NCBI GenBank assembly: GCA_032160165.1 | Contig: JAVHWA010000098.1 | Coordinates: 1 to 24,587, forward strand | DNA from: QHXM01 sp032160165 | Lineage (GTDB): Bacteria > Acidobacteriota > Blastocatellia > Pyrinomonadales > Pyrinomonadaceae | Reading direction: 5' to 3' | DNA length: 24,587 bases | Part shown: piece after piece, positions 1 through 7,558 of the stretch | How positions within the stretch are numbered: the first letter of the stretch is position 1 | Layout: every line of letters starts with the position of its first letter | The notes under the pieces: model-generated | Databases searched by the model: none | Told to the model about the DNA's origin: nothing | What the model saw: only the letters and a program-made list of their open reading frames with translations | Position numbers and translations under genes: made by a program

Positions 1-263
1 TTCGCATGGGGGCCGGCCCGGAACATTTACTGGCCTCCGGACTTGAAGCGAAATTGCGGGCCGAGGGCCATTCTGTCGTTGTCGAGACGATTGAACCTGA
101 TCCCGCATCTTGGGCGGCGGAAATCCACACCGCGTTCGAGCTTGCCAGAATACTAGCGAAACGTGTCAAGGCGGCCCGAAATGCAAATAGAAAAAACAGA
201 AATTCCGGTTCGCCAACTGGCCGACACAAGCTGTTACTTACGCTCTCGGGAAAGCAGAAATAG
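1..263 (+). pseudogene. arginase-family N-terminal fragment
   Basis: The reading frame is open at the window edge and encodes a stretch (GAGPEHLLASGLEAKLRAEG, then an acidic segment and AEIHTAFELARILAKRVKAA) that resembles the N-terminal region of arginase/agmatinase-type ureohydrolases. In that family this region precedes the metal-binding GNCN-type motif. Here the similarity stops near position 180 and the frame runs into low-complexity Arg/Asn/Ser residues and a stop at 261-263, so all metal ligands are missing. This is a 3'-truncated remnant whose 5' end lies outside the window. The identification rests on remembered family sequence and is moderate. Confidence 0.45.
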
Positions 264-478
264 TCTCTGTGGGTGCAGAGGCAGCCCAAGTAGAAGGCGC
301 TCACTTTAGCCGAAGGAATTTCACCTCCGCTTGATGAAGCAAGGCACTATCTCCGCTGGAACTTTTAGGGACACGTTCTTTTCCCGGATCCGGGGCGAAA
401 GATCATCCCCCGTCTCCGCTTCCCAAAATTCCGGGAGTAATGTAGACTCTTGAAGACCGGTACATTCCTGCGACGGAG

Positions 479-1234
479 ATGAACATTGACACCCAGCTCA
501 CCGCGCCCGGAGGAGGTGGTTTCCCGACAACAATTCCCGCCTTGGTCGGCGACTCCGGCTCCCAAAGTACGGGGATTAGTCAGAAGGCCTGGGATGCCTT
601 GGTCCGGATCTACTGGCAACCCGTTTACAAGTACCTGCGGTTTCGGCATCAGAAGACAAGAGAAGACGCAAAAGACCTGACTCAAGACTTTTTCCTGGTG
701 GCGGTAGAGAACAATTATTTCGAAAGGTTCGATGTAAAGAAAGCCCGCTTTCGCACGTTCCTTCGCTGCTGCATAGATCGGTTCGTTCTGAATGACTGCA
801 AGCATTCCTCTCGGCTGAAACGCGGCGGAGGTGCCCAACACTTATCGATGGAACTGCTTGATCAAGAGGAAGAATCAGGATTGGACAACAGCGCCCAGAA
901 TCCCGACACGTTTTTTGAGCGGGAGTGGATTCGTTCGGTCTTCGAAGGAGCTTTGGTCGCTTTCGCCGCCGAGTATCACGAGAAGGACAGGACTCAATCT
1001 TACGCCCTCTTTGAAAGATTTTACCTTTCCGATGAGGCAAGCATTTCCTATGAAGACCTTGCCAAGCAATTTAACCTAACGACCACCGATATCACAAATC
1101 GGCTGGCTGGGGGGCGACGCGATTTCCGACGTATCCTTCTCGGCTACCTGAAGCAGATAAGTTTGTCGCGCGAGGAATATAGGCACGATGCTCGCCAGCT
1201 CCTCGGTTTACGGCTTCGAGAGAACGAATGCTGA
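479..1234 (+). CDS. RNA polymerase sigma factor, sigma-70/ECF-like
   Basis: A 251-residue sigma factor that would direct RNA polymerase to a dedicated promoter set. Region 2 is visible at about residues 38-80 (ALVRIYWQPVYKYLRFRHQK, then EDAKDLTQDFF). A C-terminal helix-turn-helix of region 4 type is at about 185-225 (SYEDLAKQFNLTTTDITNRL). The 40-residue flexible N-terminus and the acidic linker around residues 125-145 are usual in the large ECF-like families of Planctomycetes and Verrucomicrobia. The stop codon overlaps the start of the downstream kinase by 7 bp, so the two are very likely cotranscribed and translationally coupled. No anti-sigma factor is adjacent; the kinase may take that regulatory role (inference). 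Confidence 0.85.
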   Translation: MNIDTQLTAPGGGGFPTTIPALVGDSGSQSTGISQKAWDALVRIYWQPVYKYLRFRHQKTREDAKDLTQDFFLVAVENNYFERFDVKKARFRTFLRCCIDRFVLNDCKHSSRLKRGGGAQHLSMELLDQEEESGLDNSAQNPDTFFEREWIRSVFEGALVAFAAEYHEKDRTQSYALFERFYLSDEASISYEDLAKQFNLTTTDITNRLAGGRRDFRRILLGYLKQISLSREEYRHDARQLLGLRLRENEC

Positions 1235-2187
1235 CAGACGCCGTCATTCAAAACCTCCAAAAGGTCGTCTCGGAACCGAGTCTGGCGAAGACTCGATATG
1301 AGCTAAAGAAGTTGATCGGCGCTGGCGGAATGGGGACGGTCTACTTGGTGCACGATCGGGAGCTTGCTCGTGATGTTGCTCTCAAGCTCGTTCAGGAGGA
1401 TTTGGACGTCGAAGATTTCTCCATCAGGCTGCGCGCAGAAGCGCGGACTCTCGCGCAACTTGATCACCCGGGCATTGTGTCTGTTTATGACGTCGGTGTC
1501 CTCGACGACAAGCGAGTTTACTACACGATGAAATTTATCGAGGGCGAATCGCTAGAACAGGCGCTCAAGAACGAGCCCTCTCTTGCTTGGAAATTGAGAA
1601 TCTTCCGTCAAGTCTGCGAAACGATCGGATTCGCGCATGCGCGAGAAATCGTGCACTTGGACCTAAAACCCGGCAACATCATCGTCGCTCCGTTTGGCGA
1701 GACACTTGTGGTCGATTGGGGCATCGCCCGCGCATTGTCTCAGACCCTCCCGTCGGAAAATTCGTCGCAGACCGCGGGGACGCCGATCTACATGGCTCCT
1801 GAGCAGTTGGATCCAGGTCTTGGAGCCGTGAGTCCGGCAACGGACGTCTTTGCACTCGGTAGGATTTTGCTGTTCATGCTAACCGGACGACTCAACGACA
1901 ATTCGGTAGACCAAGCCACGATTCGAGGCTCGTTGGTAAAGATTTCGCGACCGCTGCGTGCCATCTGTAACAAGGCGTTAAGCAAATATCCTGAGAATCG
2001 ATATCCATCAGGCTTGGAATTGATGGAAGATATCACGCGTTTTCTCGATCAAAAGCCAGTAAAAGCTTACGAAGAAACGTGGCTTGAGATTTCCCTTCGC
2101 TGGCTCCGGAAAAACAAGATTCTGTTATATTTGCTGCTGGCATATCTCCTGATGCGCGTAGCCGTCGCTGTATTTCTTAGGAAGTAA
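1228..2187 (+). CDS. membrane-anchored Ser/Thr protein kinase
   Basis: A 319-residue Hanks-type (PknB-like) kinase. The glycine loop GAGGMGTVY is at 31-39 and the ATP-anchoring lysine at 53 (ALKLV). The catalytic loop HLDLKPGN is a variant of HRDLKPxN, and the metal-binding motif is DWG instead of DFG (VVDWGIA). The activation-loop end is APEQL. After the catalytic domain there is only a short linker and one hydrophobic segment near the C-terminus (ILLYLLLAYLLMRVAVAVFL), so the kinase is probably tethered to the membrane with a cytosolic catalytic domain and no sizeable sensor domain outside. It overlaps the sigma-factor gene by 7 bp, which suggests that kinase and sigma factor form one signalling unit. 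Confidence 0.88.
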   Translation: MLTDAVIQNLQKVVSEPSLAKTRYELKKLIGAGGMGTVYLVHDRELARDVALKLVQEDLDVEDFSIRLRAEARTLAQLDHPGIVSVYDVGVLDDKRVYYTMKFIEGESLEQALKNEPSLAWKLRIFRQVCETIGFAHAREIVHLDLKPGNIIVAPFGETLVVDWGIARALSQTLPSENSSQTAGTPIYMAPEQLDPGLGAVSPATDVFALGRILLFMLTGRLNDNSVDQATIRGSLVKISRPLRAICNKALSKYPENRYPSGLELMEDITRFLDQKPVKAYEETWLEISLRWLRKNKILLYLLLAYLLMRVAVAVFLRK

Positions 2188-2264
2188 ATCTAAAGAAAAT
2201 CCTCCGGGTGTTTAATAGTAGAGTGAGGAGAAAGAGTTCTCCACTAACACGAACACTAACTATT

Positions 2265-2642
2265 ATGTCAAAGCCACTTATCGGAATTATTGCGGGGGCC
2301 ACCCTGGGGTTGCTGGACGGATTGTCCTCTTATCTAACGCCTGCCGTAAGGATGATATTTCTCCAAATTGTCATCGGATCCACTCTGAAGGGCCTGATTA
2401 CCGGCATCTTGACCGGATTGATCGCATCGCGGACCAACAAACTGCTTCCGGCGATTGCCGCCGGCCTTGTCTTTGGCCTGCTCCTTAGCTACGGAGCGGC
2501 GGCCTTCACCCCCGATCCCAACGGTCATCATTACTATTTTCAGATCATGCTGCCCGGGGCCGTTCTCGGAGCCATCGTTGGCTTCTCCACGCAGAAGCTA
2601 GGAATCCCCGGCCGCTCCGAAAGCGCTCGTAGCGAACGATAA
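2265..2642 (+). CDS. small polytopic membrane protein, unknown function
   Basis: A 125-residue protein starting at the ATG at 2265 (MSKPLIGIIAGATLGLLDGL). An upstream in-frame codon at 2208 would add an Arg-rich stretch unlike a membrane-protein N-terminus, so I prefer the internal start. It has about four hydrophobic segments rich in Gly/Ala/Leu, including GSTLKGLITGILTGLIA and LPAIAAGLVFGLLLSYGAAA, and a basic hydrophilic tail. Such proteins accompany SRPBCC/AHSA1-type genes in some Acidobacteria and Verrucomicrobia, but I cannot assign a function. It lies 40 bp upstream of a secreted SRPBCC gene on the same strand and may share its transcript. Confidence 0.65.
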   Translation: MSKPLIGIIAGATLGLLDGLSSYLTPAVRMIFLQIVIGSTLKGLITGILTGLIASRTNKLLPAIAAGLVFGLLLSYGAAAFTPDPNGHHYYFQIMLPGAVLGAIVGFSTQKLGIPGRSESARSER

Positions 2643-2682
2643 TTTAAAGCAGACACACACCACCAACCAACATCAAATCAAT

Positions 2683-3297
2683 ATGAAAATGAGATATACA
2701 ACCATCGCAATGATCGGAGCTATTCTGGCGGCTTCGCCCAGTTCACAGGCACAAAAGCCGGATATCATGAAGGGCAAGACCAAGACCGATCATACCATCA
2801 TGCTGGAAAAGATCGTGGACGCGACGCCCGCTGAGGCCTTCAGGCTTTGGAGCACCGCAGAAGGCGTGAAAACATTCTTTGCGCCGGACGCACGGATCGG
2901 TTCCAAGCCAGGTGATGAATACACTATTATGTTCTTCCCAGCCGATGACCCGCAGGGCCTTGTCCATGGCACCAAAGGCGCGCGAATCCTCGAGATGGTG
3001 CCGGGGAAGAAGCTGACATTTGAATGGATCGTATTCGCGGCCGACAAGTTGAAGGGCAGTCACGCGCCACCGTACGCCGCTCCGGAGATTCGTAACGAGG
3101 ATCCGCTGCCGACCTGGGTCGAACTGACATTCGAGCCGACCGCCGACAATAAAACGCGAATCGTTTTCCGTCATTACGGCTTCCGGGATGGCGAGTTGTG
3201 GGCTGAGTCATACCGTTGGTTCACGCGGGCTTGGAGCGGCGTTCTGGAGAACTGGCCGTCAAAACAGGTCGTCGCAGCGTTGGCTTCAAAAGGCTGA
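2683..3297 (+). CDS. secreted SRPBCC/AHSA1-like protein
   Basis: A 204-residue protein. Residues 1-23 form a signal peptide (MKMRYTTIAMIGAILAASPS, then SQA-Q as the probable cleavage site), so the mature protein is probably periplasmic. The rest is an SRPBCC (START-like, AHSA1) fold. It has the typical opening DHTIMLEKIVDATPAEAFRLW, the glycine/aromatic middle part KLTFEWIVFAADK, the strand VELTFEP, and a C-terminal helix with WFTRAWSGVLENW. The family forms a hydrophobic cavity and binds lipids or small hydrophobic ligands; the ligand here is unknown. A frameshifted SRPBCC gene lies directly downstream. Confidence 0.8.
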   Translation: MKMRYTTIAMIGAILAASPSSQAQKPDIMKGKTKTDHTIMLEKIVDATPAEAFRLWSTAEGVKTFFAPDARIGSKPGDEYTIMFFPADDPQGLVHGTKGARILEMVPGKKLTFEWIVFAADKLKGSHAPPYAAPEIRNEDPLPTWVELTFEPTADNKTRIVFRHYGFRDGELWAESYRWFTRAWSGVLENWPSKQVVAALASKG

Positions 3298-3330
3298 TAT
3301 GAGAGGAGGCCATGCGAACAAAGGGTGAAA

Positions 3331-3820
3331 ATGGACAGGATTGTGCACGCATCGACTTCGTTGAGACGCAAAGCACAATGGGGCTTTCGCAATGTTCACC
3401 GTCAACCATCTGTTGAAGAGGTGGTTGACGGAGTTGGCCGAAGTGGAGGCCCGGCTCGGCGGTAAATATGAATTGTCCTGGCGCCCTGATGACAGGGAAA
3501 ACGATAGCCCCATCGGTTGTCGGATAACCGCGATCGAAGCGGACAAATTCCTTGCTTTCGAATGGGGAACTCCGGAGCGATTCAAAAGCTTCGCCCATGA
3601 TGCAGATCCTTTGACGCAGGTCGTAGTATTCTTCCTGCCGGAAGGCAACAAGACCCACGTCCACCTAATCCACTCCGGCTGGCGCAGTTCGAGTAACTGG
3701 GAAGAAGCCCGACAGTGGCAGCAAAACGCTTGGAGCACGGCCTTCCTGAGACTTGAGCACATGGAGAATGCGATGCCAAGGAGAACCCCGCGGGTTCTAG
3801 GCTTGCCCTTTTTCGTCTGA
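3331..3820 (+). pseudogene. SRPBCC-domain protein, frameshifted
   Basis: Two frames together give one SRPBCC protein. The frame from 3331 reads MDRIVHASTSLRRKAQWGF. At 3391 one extra base shifts it, and the frame from 3392 continues with FTVNHLLKRWLTELAEVEAR and the family body (GGKYELSWRPDDREND, CRITAIEADKFLAFEW, THVHLIHSGWRSS, WEEARQWQQNAWSTAF). The second frame alone could be called as a 142-residue protein, but it lacks the first beta-strand and helix of the fold. I read this as a single-base insertion in a former gene, or a sequencing error at the short A run. It would originally have encoded a cytoplasmic ligand-binding protein, since no signal peptide is visible. Confidence 0.6.
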
Positions 3821-3882
3821 GCAGATTGTGCGCAAACCGACCGCGCTGCGGACTGAGCAATAGTAGTCGTCCATTAGAGCGC

Positions 3883-4289
3883 CTAGGCCGCCGCGGCGCG
3901 CATCAGCTCCCGGAGGGGTTCGTTGTCCGCATAAACTTGCCACTCGGGAATGTGCCCGTTTCGAACTGTCGCCCGTACCGCTGCGCGGTGCTCCAGGCGC
4001 TGCCGGCTCGAAGGTGTCCTTCGGTGGCATATGAGCCACGAGCCATTCCCAGCAGTATGACTTGCTCTTTGTTGTCGGTGTGGAGAAACCTCTCAGCGAT
4101 AACCAAGGTGTAGTCTGGCGCCATTTCAAAATAAGCATCCCACCCTCCGCGCATCGACTCCCGCCTCTCAACCTCATTTCCCAAGGAGTCGGTGAAACGA
4201 TGGTCGGGGCTCATGAGTGCCGCAATGCGCTCGACGTCATGCGCGTTAATGGCGGCCACAAACTGCTCTGCTACCTGGAGTACACTCAT
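3883..4289 (-). pseudogene. SnoaL-like (NTF2-fold) protein, frameshifted
   Basis: The N-terminal 95 or so residues (MSVLQVAEQFVAAINAHDVE, then RIAALMSPDHRFTDSLGNEV) are typical of the SnoaL-like NTF2-fold family: small cone-shaped proteins that are enzymes or stress proteins. The frame then changes near 3982-3986. The original frame ends in an unrelated tail at 3903, while another frame restores the expected family C-terminus (AVRATVRNGHIPEWQVYADN, then EPLRELMRAAAA) and stops at 3883-3885. A one-base deletion therefore seems to have broken the gene. The break is supported by the precise family-like continuation in the second frame. Nothing adjacent suggests a pathway. Confidence 0.6.
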
Positions 4290-4865
4290 TTTAGAATAAT
4301 TTATTGCTAGTTGCGCTTTTTTCCGGTCTTCAATTTGTGGTGGACCTCGCGTTTTAGTAATCCCGCCATTCGTGTGTCATGGCGCCGCAGAAACAGCCTG
4401 ATACCCTGCGCGTGCCTCTTGGTATAGCACCAGGCCGGCACTCAGTCGATCACATTGGTATCGGCCATGGCCGTCCGAACCAATCGCCTAATCACTCGCC
4501 AACAACTCTCGAATGCATCGTCAGAGCGGGAATGGATTTGGCAGATGGCTACAAAAGGTCGTCGCATTGAAATTTCCGCCCAATGGCTTCGAAAGCCGAA
4601 CATCAAGCGCGTAATCCAGCGCCGCAAATATTCCATCCTTGCCTTGGATGCGATCCACCCACGCCACGAATCTAGGCTTCCAGTCAGTAATGTTTGGGCG
4701 TCTTCCGGTGAGGCGACGCAATCTGCGCCACGAGATGAAACATTCATGTTTGGGAATGGTCGGAGGGATTCCTTGTAGCCTAGGCGAGAGCCCTGGGGCG
4801 GATTGCGCTTAATTCTTCTAAATGCCTCTTGTCAGCCATAGGAAGAACACGGCAGAAGCGCGATC
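4290..4865. other. 576-bp stretch without a convincing gene
   Basis: No intact gene is visible. On the minus strand, from roughly 4790 down to 4519, one frame reads protein-like (CFISWRRLRRLTGRRP, TDWKPRFVAWVDRIQGKDGI, FAALDYALDVRLSKPLGGNF) without a normal start codon or upstream domain. It may be a remnant of a gene I do not recognise. The remainder up to the recombinase start at 4866 shows no RNA gene, clear terminator or repeat. Together with the two frameshifted genes to the left it looks like a decayed margin. Confidence 0.5.
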
Positions 4866-5825
4866 ATGCCAATCCTATGCGAAAATATCGGAACCTTCCT
4901 CAATCACTGCGAATTCGAGCGGAATTTCAGCACCCACACTGTGAAAGCCTATCGGCTTGATCTTGCCCAGTTTAATCGTTTTGCCCTCCAGCACTGCGGC
5001 TCCGGCGACGAGACGCGAACCGAACGCGAGCACCTGCGCGCGTATGCCCGTAGTCTCCACCATTACAAACCTAGAAGTCAGCGGCGGAAATTGGCTGCGG
5101 TGAAATCACTGTTCAGCTTTCTCGAGCGCGAAGGACTCGTCGAGCCGAATCCCGCACGCGACTTGCGGGTCGACGTTCGTGTCGGTCGTACGCTTCCGAG
5201 AACAGTGAGTTTTTCGACGTTGCAGAGGTTTTTTGGCTCGATGTACGCGAACTGCCATCTTCAGATGCCTCGCGCTCGATCGCGCGATCTCGCCATCCGT
5301 GACGTTGCGCTTTTCGAGCTCATGTTTTCCTCGGGCATGCGGGTTTCGGAAATCTCGAACCTGCGCGTTGGCGCCGTTGATCTCGAACGAGGAGCCGTTC
5401 GCGTTCGAGGAAAGGGAAACAAGGAAAGATTGATTCCCTTGTGCGACATCGAGGTGCTTAGCGCGCTCATAGCTTACATCAACCTCACCGAAACCATGCG
5501 AGAGGCAGACGCGTTTTTCTTTACCAACCGCTTTGGGCGTCGGCTATCTGAACAGTCGATCCGAATGGCGCTCAAACGCCACACCAAGGCGGCATCCCTC
5601 GAAAGCATCACCCCCCACATGTTTCGGCACACCGTGGCGACGATGCTCCTCGAGGAAGGCGTCGACCTTCGTTTCATCCAAAATTTCCTAGGCCACAGTT
5701 CAATCGTCACCACGACGATCTACACCCACGTGAATGACAAATCGCAACGCGACGTGCTCAGCCACCGCCATCCTCGGCGTCTGCTCGGCTCGCTGGGATC
5801 AGTCCAATCCGTCCGAATTCAATGA
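4866..5825 (+). CDS. tyrosine recombinase (XerC/D-like), probable inverton recombinase
   Basis: A 319-residue tyrosine recombinase. The N-terminal SAM-like DNA-binding domain is at about 1-100 (FSTHTVKAYRLDLAQFNRFA). The catalytic domain has R159 (SSGMRVSE), K183 in the GKGNKER hairpin, H251 and R254 (HMFRH), H277 (LGHSS) and the nucleophile Y286 (YTHV); all are present, so the enzyme should be active. It would cut and rejoin DNA at short inverted-arm sites. Its TGA stop (5823-5825) touches the left 21-bp inverted site, and the site's partner lies 1.7 kb away in inverse orientation. The adjacency suggests that this enzyme inverts the segment 5825-7558, and that it is cotranscribed with whichever cassette gene lies next to it. 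It differs from the second, phage-type integrase at 20520-21587. Confidence 0.9.
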   Translation: MPILCENIGTFLNHCEFERNFSTHTVKAYRLDLAQFNRFALQHCGSGDETRTEREHLRAYARSLHHYKPRSQRRKLAAVKSLFSFLEREGLVEPNPARDLRVDVRVGRTLPRTVSFSTLQRFFGSMYANCHLQMPRARSRDLAIRDVALFELMFSSGMRVSEISNLRVGAVDLERGAVRVRGKGNKERLIPLCDIEVLSALIAYINLTETMREADAFFFTNRFGRRLSEQSIRMALKRHTKAASLESITPHMFRHTVATMLLEEGVDLRFIQNFLGHSSIVTTTIYTHVNDKSQRDVLSHRHPRRLLGSLGSVQSVRIQ

Positions 5826-5845
5826 AGGATAACAAAAGATTATCC
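5825..5845 (+). repeat. left inverted site of the putative inverton (IRL)
   Basis: The core reads GGATAACAAAAGATTATCC (5827-5845), preceded by AA. It has 6-bp inverted arms GGATAA/TTATCC around an asymmetric 7-bp centre CAAAAGA, the layout of a tyrosine-recombinase core site. The identical 21 bp occur on the opposite strand at 7538-7558. The recombinase stop codon overlaps the first base, and the GNAT start codon follows after one base. Confidence 0.85.
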
Positions 5846-5846
5846 G

Positions 5847-6851
5847 ATGGACCTCCAGCCAATTGAGCGGACCGACCGCGCAAGAAATCGCCTCAAGGCA
5901 GCTCTTGCCATTTACCGTGAGACAATTCTGCCCGAAGCGCAGAATCCCGAGTCGCAGATCCTCTACTGGATTGATCACAGCCGGGACGCGCTCGTCGATG
6001 AGTTTCGCTGTTTTGCCTTGGAGAAGGCCGGCGAGGTAACCGGATATCTACAGTTCAGCTACTTCCAAGAGGAACACGTCTTTTTTTTCGAGTACTTGTG
6101 CATTTCCCATCGGAGACGAACCGGGCTCGTGCCAAGCGACGCGGTGGAGGGTATCGAGTCGTATTTGGCGCAGGAGTACCGCCCGGGGTTCACCATCACG
6201 TTCGAAGTTGCCCGCAAACCGGGACCTAACGGCGATTGGGTGTCAGATACGCGACTGATTAAGTATTTCAAAAGACTCGGTTTTCGCTTGGTGGACTTCC
6301 GGTACCGATATCCGGTCCTGCAGTCGTATAATGGTGCTGCGAGTTATCCTGCCGATCTGATGATAATGCTGCCGGAGCAGCGTACCGCCGTCACGGCCTG
6401 CGAACTGCGGACGATCCTTCGTTGCATCTATTTCAAGCATTATCTCCGCTGGGATCGGCCATTCTTGCCGCCACAACCGTTCGCCGTCCGTGAGCGGCTG
6501 ATCAACGAGCTGTATTCACAACAAGTCGCCAACATCAACCCGGACGACACTTTCGGCACAACCGGCGACGACAGGCGTTCCGCGCGGAGACGTTTCGTTG
6601 ATCGTCTGCCACGGATTGGAGATGTCGTGAGCAAATTCTTCGCGCCGAAGATGCTTCGTTTGACGGCCATCATCGTGGTGTTGCTCGTAGCAAACTGGTG
6701 TCTGAACCGAATGGGCAGCGGGTTGCTCTTCATTCCCTTCATTCTTGCTGCCGCATTGCTCTATTGTCTTGCTGAGAACACAAAAGAGACGCGCAAACTG
6801 TTCGTCGTCATCATTTCGAGAATCAGATTCGGACGGCAACGATTGTTGTGA
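5847..6851 (+). CDS. GNAT-like acetyltransferase with C-terminal membrane segments
   Basis: A 334-residue protein. Residues 50-160 look like a GNAT acyl-CoA-dependent transferase: strand FALEKAGEVTGYLQFSYF, strand FFFEYLCIS followed by the basic turn HRRRTGLVPSDA where acetyl-CoA phosphates would bind, and the late element KYFKRLGFRLVDF. Two hydrophobic segments at about 271-287 and 291-309 would anchor the C-terminus in the membrane. The substrate is unknown. The ATG is one base after the left inverted site. An in-frame TGA (the recombinase stop) lies eight codons upstream, so the ORF cannot extend outward. The spacing suggests cotranscription with the recombinase and translation by reinitiation. 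The 3' end overlaps the convergent methyltransferase by 29 bp. I infer that it is one of two alternative effectors of the switch. Confidence 0.7.
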   Translation: MDLQPIERTDRARNRLKAALAIYRETILPEAQNPESQILYWIDHSRDALVDEFRCFALEKAGEVTGYLQFSYFQEEHVFFFEYLCISHRRRTGLVPSDAVEGIESYLAQEYRPGFTITFEVARKPGPNGDWVSDTRLIKYFKRLGFRLVDFRYRYPVLQSYNGAASYPADLMIMLPEQRTAVTACELRTILRCIYFKHYLRWDRPFLPPQPFAVRERLINELYSQQVANINPDDTFGTTGDDRRSARRRFVDRLPRIGDVVSKFFAPKMLRLTAIIVVLLVANWCLNRMGSGLLFIPFILAAALLYCLAENTKETRKLFVVIISRIRFGRQRLL

Positions 6852-7536
6852 CGTCCGCCCATGAGCGGGGCAACGACACGTGATGCAAGGCTTTCTCTAC
6901 TTTCGCCGCGGTTGAAGGCTGGAAACCCAGCCTCCGGCTCAGCGAAGACCACGTGTGCGTGCCATGAACGCGGTCAAGTCGGAATCGATTTGATTCGAGA
7001 ATAGAGCAAACATATTCGGGATCGTAAATCCAAATGGGTTCGGGACTACCGTTATAAACGTCCGTGATCATGTCAGCCGCGCGACCGTAGACTGGCGTGC
7101 ACCAATGCCGCAAGCTGCGCGTGCTTCCGAAATCACAAATTAGAAGCCCATCACGCTGGAGCACGCGATCGAATTCACTGATCGCTTGGGCCGCATCGCA
7201 GTAGCCCAGGACTTCGCCAACGCAAACGACGGCGCCGAATGATTCAGCGGTGAATGGAAGGTGCTCTACGTTTGCGCAGACAGATTTCTTGTGACCCTGG
7301 ATGGGCGCCTCGAAAAGATCGACGCATATTTCTTCCCACGAGTCGACGTTCAGTGCGTGTACGCCAGAGCCAGCATTCAAAACGACGCGCGAACACGCTC
7401 GACACTGAGCGAGATACCGGGCGACGAGCTGCGCCGTTCTGTCGCCGGCATAGGCATGCCAAGCGTCATCTGTAAGCGTTGCAACATCGTAGCGGCCTTT
7501 TAGCTCTTCACGGCTAAAATTCGGTTTGCGGGTCAC
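6823..7536 (-). CDS. class I SAM-dependent methyltransferase
   Basis: A 237-residue protein with the Rossmann-type methyltransferase signature. Motif I VLNAGSGVH is at 52-60, an acidic residue follows strand 2 (EEICVDL), then CANVEHLPF and SFGAVVCVGEVLGY around 87-112, and the later strand LLICDFGS at 131-138. This is the Methyltransf_11-like layout used for small molecules, lipids or proteins; DNA methylation motifs such as DPPY are absent. The start is GTG at 7536, one base inside the right inverted site and in the same frame register as the GNAT gene on the other side. In the present orientation it lies downstream of qatD and a small ORF, so it may be read as the last gene of the Qat transcript. 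The substrate is unknown. Confidence 0.75.
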   Translation of the reverse strand: MTRKPNFSREELKGRYDVATLTDDAWHAYAGDRTAQLVARYLAQCRACSRVVLNAGSGVHALNVDSWEEICVDLFEAPIQGHKKSVCANVEHLPFTAESFGAVVCVGEVLGYCDAAQAISEFDRVLQRDGLLICDFGSTRSLRHWCTPVYGRAADMITDVYNGSPEPIWIYDPEYVCSILESNRFRLDRVHGTHTWSSLSRRLGFQPSTAAKVEKALHHVSLPRSWADVTTIVAVRI

Positions 7537-7537
7537 A

Positions 7538-7558
7538 GGATAATCTTTTGTTATCCTT
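7538..7558 (-). repeat. right inverted site of the putative inverton (IRR)
   Basis: The plus strand reads GGATAATCTTTTGTTATCC (7538-7556) followed by TT, an exact reverse complement of 5825-5845. The bases immediately outside the 21 bp differ between the copies, so identity is confined to the site. The TAA stop of a small upstream ORF overlaps its outer edge at 7558-7560, mirroring the recombinase stop on the left. Confidence 0.85.

Larger units (their letters stand above)
5825..7558. mobile_element. putative invertible DNA cassette carrying two convergent genes
   Basis: A 1,734-bp segment bounded by two identical 21-bp sites in inverted orientation. Because the 7-bp centre of each site is asymmetric, recombination between them would invert the segment rather than excise it. 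It contains exactly two genes that converge and overlap at their 3' ends. Each starts one base inside a site with the same reading-frame register. Inversion would exchange which gene follows the recombinase gene and which follows the Qat operon. The site geometry and gene layout are seen directly; inversion itself is inference. Confidence 0.7.

Noticed and set aside
5825..5845. Interpreting the site as an integron attC/attI or a rho-independent terminator
   Set aside because: There is no attC-like long imperfect hairpin or cassette series, the recombinase lacks an evident IntI-type insert, and the identical inverted copy at the other cassette end is not explained by a terminator; no T-run follows.
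6341..6350. Third copy of the inversion site (GAGTTATCCT)
   Set aside because: Only the GTTATCC half matches; there is no GGATAA partner at the right distance.
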